A DNA stretch of 5,773 bases from the NCBI RefSeq assembly GCF_910578895.1, contig NZ_CAJTSC010000085.1, positions 1-5,773 of the forward strand, given 5' to 3'. A program made the position numbers and the translations under genes. The notes under the pieces were generated by a model, which was not told the DNA's origin, made no database searches, and was given only the letters and a program-made list of their open reading frames with translations. Origin of the DNA: an uncultured Bacteroides sp. (lineage in GTDB: Bacteria; Bacteroidota; Bacteroidia; Bacteroidales; Bacteroidaceae). Each line of letters opens with the position of its first letter. Position 1 is the stretch's first letter. Shown here one piece after another: positions 1 through 4,794 of this stretch.

Positions 1-121
1 GCGAAAAGATGGATAGTGTTCCGTCATTGTTCTGAATTATATCGAACTGACGTTATTTAAATGAAAGAGCCGTGCTTCGCGGTAAGGTCTTCCCTTCCGT
101 TTTCCGCTGTTTACGGGCTAT

Positions 122-165
122 AAAAAAAGAACTCCTCCGCCGGTTGCCCTGCAGAAGAGTTCTTT
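122..165 (-). terminator. Intrinsic terminator of the frd operon
   Basis: Read on the minus strand, a perfect 9-bp stem (AAAGAACTC at 165-157 pairing with GAGTTCTTT at 134-126) encloses a 22-nt loop and runs into an uninterrupted T run (complement of the seven A residues at 122-128). The hairpin starts 22 nt after the frdB stop codon, which is the expected place for the end of the frdCAB transcript. The loop is longer than in textbook terminators, but it is GC-rich and could fold further. On the plus strand the hairpin is not followed by a T run, so I read it as acting in one direction only. Confidence 0.8.
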
Positions 166-187
166 GTGATATTAATCAAATACAGTG

Positions 188-943
188 TCAGTCTTTCAGC
201 TTCGCCATGATGAAGTCGCGGTTCAGGCGTGCGATGTTGCTGATAGATACGTTCTTCGGACATTCGGCTTCACAAGCACGGGTGTTTGTACAGTTACCGA
301 AACCAAGTTCGTCCATCTTGCTCAACATGGCTTTGGCACGGCGCAATGCTTCCGGTTTGCCCTGAGGCAGCAAGTTCAGCTGGCTTACCTTGGCGGAAAC
401 GAACAGCATGGCAGAACCGTTTTTGCAAGCAGCCACACAGGCGCCGCAACCGATACAGCTGGCAGCATCCATGGCTTCGTCGGCGATGGGCTTCGGAATG
501 AGGATGGCATTGGCATCCTGGGGAGCACCTGTACGCACGCTGACGTAACCGCCTGCCTGCATGATTTTGTCGTATGCCGTACGGTCTACCATCAAGTCTT
601 TGATAACCGGGAAGCCGGCGGAACGCCACGGTTCTACGGTGATGGTGTCACCATCGTTGAAGCGGCGCATATAAATCTGGCAGGTAGTGGCGCCTGTTGC
701 CGGACCGTGCGGATGTCCGTTGATGTAGAGCGAACACATACCGCAGATACCCTCGCGGCAGTCATGGTCGAATACAACCGGTTCTTTACCTTCGGAAATC
801 AGTTGTTCGTTCAGGATATCCAGCATTTCGAGGAATGAAGTATCGCCCGGGATATCTTTCATTTGGTATGTTTCAAAAGCGCCTTTTGCTTTCGGACCCT
901 TCTGGCGCCATACCTTGAGCGTAAATGATATATTTTTATCCAT
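188..943 (-). CDS. frdB: Fumarate reductase iron-sulfur subunit (FrdB/SdhB)
   Basis: This is the 251-residue electron-transfer subunit that carries electrons between the cytochrome b (FrdC) and the flavin (FrdA) of the membrane-bound quinol:fumarate reductase. The N-terminal ferredoxin-like domain holds the [2Fe-2S] ligands C62, C67, C70 (CREGICGMC) and C88. The C-terminal domain has CIGCGACVAAC (C163, C166, C169, C173) and a second set, C218, C224 and C228, the last followed by proline. Together these are the expected ligands for one [4Fe-4S] and one [3Fe-4S] cluster. Length is normal for the family and no ligand is missing. The ATG at 943 follows an A-rich leader without a Shine-Dalgarno sequence, as is usual in Bacteroides. 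It is the last gene of the operon. Annotation pipelines often call it succinate dehydrogenase; I prefer fumarate reductase because the inferred host is a succinate-forming anaerobe. The sequence alone cannot fix the physiological direction. Confidence 0.96.
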   Translation of the reverse strand: MDKNISFTLKVWRQKGPKAKGAFETYQMKDIPGDTSFLEMLDILNEQLISEGKEPVVFDHDCREGICGMCSLYINGHPHGPATGATTCQIYMRRFNDGDTITVEPWRSAGFPVIKDLMVDRTAYDKIMQAGGYVSVRTGAPQDANAILIPKPIADEAMDAASCIGCGACVAACKNGSAMLFVSAKVSQLNLLPQGKPEALRRAKAMLSKMDELGFGNCTNTRACEAECPKNVSISNIARLNRDFIMAKLKD

Positions 944-963
944 TTTCTTTTTATTTTTATAGG

Positions 964-993
964 TGACGAGTTGACAAGGTTTTAGTTAACAAG
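964..993. repeat. Left arm between the four-helix-bundle gene and frdB
   Basis: Two blocks shared with the frdC-frdA gap lie here in tandem. TGACGAGTTGACAAGG (964-979) is identical to 3384-3399. GGTTTTAGTTAACAAG (978-993) matches 3367-3382 at 15 of 16 positions. Their order is swapped between the two loci. The block 982-993 is the left half of the 12-bp inverted repeat and contains the stop codon of the four-helix-bundle gene (986-988). Confidence 0.75.
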
Positions 994-1348
994 AGAGAAT
1001 GCTTCGCTTGTTTATGAGCGATGACAACATTCGTATTATTTCATTGTTCAGTCTGTTCAATCCTTCAAACTTTTCATCCGAAAGATAGTTGATGTCTTTG
1101 CAGATAATAAGCTGGGTTTCCAATTCTGATGCAGACCCTAATGATATATATAAGAAATGAATAATTTCTTTATTGTAGGCTTTCCCATATCCTTCCGCTA
1201 TATTGGAAGGGATAGAAACTGCAGCTCTTCTCATTTGAGAGGTGATGCCGTAAATCTCTTCCTTCGGAAAGAATTTGGTAGCCTGATATAAGTCTTTAAC
1301 CAGTTGCATACTTTTCTGCCAAACGATTAAATCTTTATGAGTATTCAT
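986..1348 (-). CDS. Four-helix-bundle protein (23S rRNA intervening-sequence protein family)
   Basis: This 120-residue protein is typical in length for the four-helix-bundle family first known from open reading frames inside 23S rRNA intervening sequences (also called S23 or IVP; the Avd accessory proteins of diversity-generating retroelements share the fold). Visible hallmarks are DLIVWQK near the start (residues 6-12), QMRRAAVSIPSNIAEG (38-53) and FLYISLGSASELETQL (65-80). No catalytic residues are known for the family and its role is unclear. The gene lies between frdA and frdB on the same strand, 62 nt and 42 nt from them, and has no promoter of its own that I can see, so it is probably cotranscribed. 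It is unlike its neighbours in composition: 109 of 300 bases are G or C over 1021-1320 (36%), while sampled stretches of frdA exceed 50%. Its stop codon falls inside the right-hand inverted repeat of the surrounding element. AAGGAA directly abuts the ATG, too close to be a useful ribosome binding site. The family call is firm; any function in fumarate reduction is doubtful. Confidence 0.92.
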   Translation of the reverse strand: MNTHKDLIVWQKSMQLVKDLYQATKFFPKEEIYGITSQMRRAAVSIPSNIAEGYGKAYNKEIIHFLYISLGSASELETQLIICKDINYLSDEKFEGLNRLNNEIIRMLSSLINKRSILSC

Positions 1349-1373
1349 TTCCTTGTAGTTCTCGACTATCTCC

Positions 1374-1409
1374 CTTGTTGCCTTGTGAACTTGTCTCCTT
1401 GTTAACTAA
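1374..1409. repeat. Octamer-period arm between frdA and the four-helix-bundle gene
   Basis: Four consecutive 8-bp units start with CTTGT: CTTGTTGC (1374), CTTGTGAA (1382), CTTGTCTC (1390) and CTTGTTAA (1398), followed by CTAA. The last unit plus CTAA is the right half of the 12-bp inverted repeat. ACTTGTCTCCTTGT (1389-1402) is found exactly again at 3438-3451 in the frdC-frdA gap. Confidence 0.75.
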
Positions 1410-1410
1410 T

Positions 1411-3357
1411 TTATGATTTATAGTTACGAGTCTGTACCTTGATTGCTTCATAAACCAGCGGCTCTTTCAGCAATACCGGTTCCTTTTCGTCAGAACCCTG
1501 GTATTCCCAGCAAGCCACATAGAAGAAGTTCTCGTCATCGCGTTTGGCTTCGCCTTCTTCGGTCTGGTACTCTTCGCGGAAGTGGCCGCCGCAGCTTTCG
1601 TTACGGTTCAGCGCATCGTAAGCAACCAGCTCGCCCATAGTGATGAAGTCGTACAGACGGATGGCCTTGTCAAGCTCTACGTTCATGCCTTCCTTGTCGC
1701 CGGGGATGAACAGTTCCTTTTCGAACTCCTTGCGGATTTCTTTCAGTCTCTTCAAGCCTTCCTTCAAGCCTTCGGCAGTACGTCCCATACCGACGTATTC
1801 CCACATCACGTGACCCAGTTCCTTGTGGATGGAGTCTACGGACTTCTTACCCTTGATGTTCATCATCCAGTCAATCTTGTCCTGGATAGCCTTTTCTGCG
1901 GCAGCGAACTCGGGCAGGTCGGTAGAGAAGCGGGGAACGGTAATCTGGTCTGCCAGATAGTTTTGGATAGTGTAAGGCAATACGAAGTAACCGTCTGCCA
2001 GACCCTGCATCAATGCGGAAGCACCGAGGCGGTTTGCACCGTGGTCGGAGAAGTTACATTCGCCGATGGCAAACAGACCCTTGATGGAAGTCATCAGTTC
2101 GTAGTCTACCCAGATACCACCCATGGTGTAGTGGATAGCCGGATAAATCATCATCGGGTTGTGTTCGGGGTTTACGTCCGTGATTTCCTCGTACATGTCG
2201 AAGAGGTTGCCATAACGTTGGCGAACCACATCGACACCCAGGCGGTTGATGGCGTCGCCGAAGTCGAGGAATACGGCAAGACCGGTGTTGTTCACGCCAT
2301 AACCCTTGTCGCAACGTTCTTTGGCGGCACGGCTGGCAACATCGCGCGGAACGAGGTTACCGAATGCCGGATAGCGGCGTTCCAAGTAGTAGTCGCGGTC
2401 TTCTTCGGGGATGTCTTTTCCTTGCAGCGTGCCTTCCTGCAACTTCTTGGCATCTTCCAGTTTCTTCGGAACCCAGATACGTCCGTCGTTACGCAGAGAT
2501 TCGGACATCAAAGTCAGCTTGGACTGCTTGTCGCCGTGAACGGGGATACAAGTGGGGTGAATCTGCACGTAAGCGGGGTTTGCAAACCAGGCACCTTTGC
2601 GGTAGCATGCCATTGCTGCAGAGCAGTTACATGCCATTGCGTTGGTAGAGAGGAAGTATGCGTTACCGTAACCGCCGGTAGCGATAACCACTGCATGGGC
2701 GGCAAAACGTTCCAGCTTTCCTGTTACGAGGTTCTTGGCGATGATACCGCGTGCGCGTCCGTCGATGATGACAACGTCTTCCATTTCATAGCGGGTATAC
2801 AGTTTCACCGTACCTACGTTCACCTGGCGGCTCAGTGCGGAATATGCGCCCAGCAGCAACTGCTGTCCGGTCTGGCCTTTGGCGTAGAAAGTACGTGACA
2901 CCTGTGCGCCACCGAAAGAACGGTTGTCGAGCAAGCCGCCGTATTCGCGTGCGAAGGGAACACCCTGTGCCACACACTGGTCGATGATGTTGTTGGAAAC
3001 CTCGGCAAGACGGTAAACGTTGGCTTCGCGGGCACGGTAGTCGCCACCCTTTACTGTATCGTAGAACAGGCGGTAAACGGAGTCACCGTCGTTTTGGTAA
3101 TTCTTTGCAGCATTGATACCACCCTGCGCGGCGATGGAGTGCGCGCGGCGCGGAGAGTCCTGAATGCAGAAGTTGAACACTCTGAAACCCATTTCGCCGA
3201 GAGAGGCGGCAGCACTGGCACCGGCAAGTCCGGTTCCCACTACGATGATATCCAAGCGACGTTTGTTGGCAGGGTTTACTAATTTTTGGTGAGCTTTATA
3301 GTTGGTCCATTTCTCAGCCACCGGTCCTTCCGGTATTTTAGAATCTATCTTAGTCAT
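1411..3357 (-). CDS. frdA: Fumarate reductase flavoprotein subunit (FrdA/SdhA)
   Basis: This is the catalytic subunit, 648 residues, that reduces fumarate to succinate (or the reverse) on a covalently bound FAD on the cytoplasmic face of the membrane. The dinucleotide-binding motif GTGLAG is at residues 41-46 and the covalent flavin histidine is H73 in HSIAAQGG. HPT (267-269), the arginine of PRDVASR (R338, the expected proton-donor arginine), HYTMGG (409-414) and HGANRLG (439-445) form the usual active-site and FAD signatures. Length fits the larger epsilonproteobacterial/Bacteroidetes type. I start it at the ATG at 3357, giving MTKIDSK. A TTG at 3381 in the same frame would add eight residues, but those codons lie inside a repeat element, so that longer form is unlikely. 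It lies 108 nt after frdC and 62 nt before the four-helix-bundle gene. No Shine-Dalgarno sequence is visible. Physiological direction is inferred from the host type. Confidence 0.96.
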   Translation of the reverse strand: MTKIDSKIPEGPVAEKWTNYKAHQKLVNPANKRRLDIIVVGTGLAGASAAASLGEMGFRVFNFCIQDSPRRAHSIAAQGGINAAKNYQNDGDSVYRLFYDTVKGGDYRAREANVYRLAEVSNNIIDQCVAQGVPFAREYGGLLDNRSFGGAQVSRTFYAKGQTGQQLLLGAYSALSRQVNVGTVKLYTRYEMEDVVIIDGRARGIIAKNLVTGKLERFAAHAVVIATGGYGNAYFLSTNAMACNCSAAMACYRKGAWFANPAYVQIHPTCIPVHGDKQSKLTLMSESLRNDGRIWVPKKLEDAKKLQEGTLQGKDIPEEDRDYYLERRYPAFGNLVPRDVASRAAKERCDKGYGVNNTGLAVFLDFGDAINRLGVDVVRQRYGNLFDMYEEITDVNPEHNPMMIYPAIHYTMGGIWVDYELMTSIKGLFAIGECNFSDHGANRLGASALMQGLADGYFVLPYTIQNYLADQITVPRFSTDLPEFAAAEKAIQDKIDWMMNIKGKKSVDSIHKELGHVMWEYVGMGRTAEGLKEGLKRLKEIRKEFEKELFIPGDKEGMNVELDKAIRLYDFITMGELVAYDALNRNESCGGHFREEYQTEEGEAKRDDENFFYVACWEYQGSDEKEPVLLKEPLVYEAIKVQTRNYKS

Positions 3358-3366
3358 AATGCTAAT

Positions 3367-3463
3367 GGTTTTAGTTGACAAGTTGACGAGTTGACAAGGC
3401 TACGAGGCTGCGAAGTGTCAGTCGCTCTTTCTTGTTGACTTGTCTCCTTGTGTCTTGTTAACT
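3367..3463. repeat. Short cargo-less relative of the element, in the frdC-frdA gap
   Basis: This roughly 95-bp stretch has imperfect inverted ends: TTAGTTGACAAG (3371-3382) against CTTGTTAACTTT (3454-3465), 9 of 12 complementary. The left arm is three tandem octamers, AGTTGACA, AGTTGACG and AGTTGACA (3373-3396). The right arm runs CTTGTTGA, CTTGTCTC, CTTGTGT, CTTGTTAA (3431-3461). Between them is a 31-nt core (3400-3430) with no reading frame. It shares exact blocks of 16 nt (3384-3399) and 14 nt (3438-3451) with the arms of the four-helix-bundle element. In frd mRNA the arms could pair into a long imperfect hairpin. On the minus strand it is not followed by a U run, so I do not read it as a terminator of the operon. 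Confidence 0.7.
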
Positions 3464-3465
3464 TT

Positions 3466-4155
3466 TTAAATGATTGATTTGATGAAGAATACGACAACTA
3501 CCAGCGCGAAGCACACAACAACAATCGTAGAATAGATGTTGGAGATACATTTCCAACGGTTGATCCATACCTTGTTGTTCCAGCCCAAAGACTGCATGGA
3601 GCTCCAGAAACCGTGAGTCAGGTGGAACCACAACGCACCCAGCCAGATGAGGTAAAGTACTACGAATACCGGGTTGGAGAAGGTGTTCTGGATGTGATAA
3701 GCGCCGTTGGCGGCATAAGCCAGCGTGAGCATGTCGGCATGTGCGCCCATGTTGTGCATCAGCTCGGGAAGCTGCATCTTGGCCCAGAAGTTAATCAGGT
3801 GCAAGCCGAGACCTGCGATTACCACAATACCCAGTACGAGCATGTTTTGAGACGCCCATTCCACATTTTTCGGTTTGTCTACTACGGCATAACGCTCAGT
3901 ACCGCGTGCCTTGCGGTTCTGCATAGTCAGCCAGAAAGCGTAGACGATGTGGAGAATGAACAAGGCAGCCAAACCTACGGTAGCCACCAATGCATACCAG
4001 TTTGCTCCCAGGAACTCACAAACCATGTTATAGCCATTGGCCGAAACCAATGCAACAAGGTTCATCGCCATGTGAAATGTCAGAAACAGGATAAGGGCGA
4101 TACCGGTAACGCTCATCACCACTTTCCTTCCTACAGATGAATTACTTAACCACAT
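3466..4155 (-). CDS. frdC: Fumarate reductase cytochrome b subunit (FrdC/SdhC)
   Basis: This is the 229-residue membrane anchor that oxidises menaquinol and passes electrons to FrdB. Five hydrophobic segments are visible, roughly residues 12-37, 53-78, 104-124, 161-182 and 204-226. This fits the single-polypeptide, di-heme b558 family (Wolinella FrdC, Bacillus SdhC). Histidines placed in successive helices, H28, H69, H119 and H178 or H181 (HLTHGFWS), are the expected axial heme ligands; H28 and H69 correspond well to Bacillus SdhC spacing. The N terminus WLSNSSVGRKVVMSVTG is characteristic of the Bacteroidetes members. The ATG at 4155 is preceded by an AT-rich leader without a Shine-Dalgarno sequence. 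It is the first gene of the operon, with a good promoter about 70 bp upstream. Family assignment is firm. The choice of H178 over H181 is not settled from sequence. Confidence 0.95.
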   Translation of the reverse strand: MWLSNSSVGRKVVMSVTGIALILFLTFHMAMNLVALVSANGYNMVCEFLGANWYALVATVGLAALFILHIVYAFWLTMQNRKARGTERYAVVDKPKNVEWASQNMLVLGIVVIAGLGLHLINFWAKMQLPELMHNMGAHADMLTLAYAANGAYHIQNTFSNPVFVVLYLIWLGALWFHLTHGFWSSMQSLGWNNKVWINRWKCISNIYSTIVVVCFALVVVVFFIKSII

Positions 4156-4224
4156 AAATGATTGAATTTAAATTATTTAATTGTTAGAACTAAAATTTCG
4201 ACGTTTTACACCTCTTACAGACTG

Positions 4225-4255
4225 CAAAAATAGGGGAAATAGATTGATTGAGCAA
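4225..4255 (-). promoter_or_regulatory. Promoter of the frdC-frdA-frdB operon
   Basis: On the minus strand, TTG (complement of 4253-4255) is followed after 20 nt by TATTTTTG (complement of 4225-4232). This matches the Bacteroides primary-sigma consensus TTG near -33 and TAnnTTTG near -7, with proper spacing. Transcription would begin around 4216-4220, giving a leader of roughly 60-65 nt before the frdC ATG. No other match of this quality was seen upstream of frdC. Confidence 0.75.
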
Positions 4256-4258
4256 GGA

Positions 4259-4280
4259 ATTAAAGAAATAATTCTTTAAT
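4259..4280. promoter_or_regulatory. Perfect hyphenated palindrome upstream of the frdC promoter
   Basis: ATTAAAGAA (4259-4267), a 4-nt spacer ATAA, and TTCTTTAAT (4272-4280) form a perfect 9-bp inverted repeat. It ends 3 nt upstream of the -33 TTG of the frdC promoter, a position typical for an activator or repressor dimer site. It does not match the classic Crp/Fnr half-sites (TTGAT/ATCAA or TGTGA/TCACA). The region is AT-rich, so chance is possible. The binding role is inferred. Confidence 0.45.
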
Positions 4281-4408
4281 AATGAATCAATACGCTCATG
4301 TATCAGTATGCCAGCCAGTATGTATGCATGGTGCAACTGATCGTTTCTTTTTCCGGTGTCCATTCGTATACGGGCATGCCATAGAGGTTTTTGAAAATTT
4401 ATTAATCG

Positions 4409-4496
4409 CCGACTATAGTTGTCTGCCTGGCTGACTATAGTCGGCTGAGTGGACAACAATAGTCGACTAGGTAGACAACTCCAGTCGGCTTCTCAA
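4409..4496. repeat. Degenerate 22-bp tandem repeat, four units
   Basis: Four units in exact 22-bp register begin at 4409, 4431, 4453 and 4475. The shared core resembles ACTATAGTCGGCT. Adjacent units agree at 17, 14 and 13 of 22 positions, so similarity fades from left to right. Unit two contains the perfect palindrome GACTATAGTC (4433-4442), and units one and three carry imperfect versions. A 22-bp period is not a multiple of three, so the array is not a protein repeat; it is about two helical turns, which would place each unit on the same DNA face. The sequence does not show its function. Confidence 0.75.
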
Positions 4497-4743
4497 ATGC
4501 AAGCTGTTCAATTGGCAAAGATTGACAATGCCGATGCGAAGGTTACGGGCTGTGAAAGTGCAAACTGTGGGGATTGTGAAGGCGTGAAGGGCGTGAAGAA
4601 AAGACTTTTCTTTATTTGTTCACAGAAAACACCTATCAAACAGTAGGTTACCATCCGTGAAGAATGTGAAGGAGAAGAACTAAACTATTGATCCGTTTGG
4701 TCATTATGTATACATTCAGGAGAGGATTTTCATTTATAATACT

Positions 4744-4751
4744 TACTTTTG
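4744..4751 (+). promoter_or_regulatory. Probable -7 element of the GH31 gene
   Basis: TACTTTTG matches the Bacteroides -7 consensus TAnnTTTG exactly. Transcription would start near 4756-4760, leaving a leader of about 35-40 nt. I could not find a good TTG-type -33 box at the normal distance, which may mean an activated or weak promoter. Confidence 0.55.
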
Positions 4752-4780
4752 CGATATGAGAAAATAGATTGTTAAACCCC

Positions 4781-4786
4781 AAGGAG
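4781..4786 (+). promoter_or_regulatory. Shine-Dalgarno sequence of the GH31 gene
   Basis: AAGGAG lies 8 nt before the ATG at 4795, a textbook arrangement. It supports this ATG over the second in-frame ATG at 4801. It is notable because the frd genes in this window lack such a site. Confidence 0.65.
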
Positions 4787-4794
4787 ATATAGTT

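Larger units (their letters stand above)
964..1409. mobile_element. Candidate non-autonomous element carrying the four-helix-bundle gene
   Basis: The four-helix-bundle gene is bracketed by a perfect 12-bp inverted repeat, TTAGTTAACAAG at 982-993 and CTTGTTAACTAA at 1398-1409. Allowing one gap and one mismatch, similarity continues inward for several bases. Outside the left repeat, TGACGAGTTGACAAGG (964-979) recurs exactly at 3384-3399. The right arm is a run of CTTGTnnn octamers (1374-1405). There is no transposase, so any movement would need outside help or a mechanism other than classical transposition. I see no clear target-site duplication. The cargo is AT-rich compared with the host genes. 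The outer boundary is uncertain: 982-1409 is the minimal unit, and 964 includes the left arm sequence shared with the second locus. That it is a mobile element is inferred from composition, symmetry and the second related copy in this window. Confidence 0.5.
4156..4794. other. Divergent intergenic region between frdC and the GH31 gene
   Basis: This 639-nt stretch has no gene I can support. From left to right it holds the frdC leader and promoter (to 4255), a perfect palindrome (4259-4280), an AT-rich stretch with small chance palindromes (CGTATACG at 4365-4372, GGCATGCC at 4373-4380), a four-unit 22-bp tandem repeat (4409-4496), a purine-rich section with GTGAAG-type short repeats (about 4575-4680), and the GH31 promoter and ribosome binding site. 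A 49- to 65-codon frame ending at 4646 is discussed separately and not called a gene. Confidence 0.7.

Noticed and set aside
1..121. Possible gene end or regulatory site left of the terminator
   Set aside because: I found only a weak 5-bp stem (70-82) and no reading frame, promoter or repeat that I could defend.
185..838. A 217-codon plus-strand frame antisense to frdB
   Set aside because: It lies wholly within the strongly supported frdB gene, has no recognisable motif, and is a by-product of biased codon use on the other strand.
1582..2898. A 438-codon plus-strand frame antisense to frdA
   Set aside because: Long, but it mirrors the codon bias of frdA. The product is not a recognisable protein and no promoter precedes it.
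3613..4140. A 175-codon plus-strand frame antisense to frdC
   Set aside because: The opposite strand encodes a complete cytochrome b with all heme ligands; this frame shows no family features.
4365..4380. Adjacent palindromes CGTATACG and GGCATGCC
   Set aside because: Eight-base palindromes are expected by chance in a gap of this length, and they have no clear relation to a promoter.
4190..4459. An 89-codon minus-strand frame upstream of frdC
   Set aside because: It runs through the frdC promoter and palindrome and starts in the 22-bp repeat array. No motif was recognised.
4409..4496. CRISPR array
   Set aside because: Units are directly tandem with no spacers, are degenerate, and no cas gene is present.
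4596..4612. Possible terminator hairpin AAGAAAA-GAC-TTTTCTT
   Set aside because: The 7-bp stem is almost all A-T, the following sequence is not a clean T run, and no supported gene ends before it.
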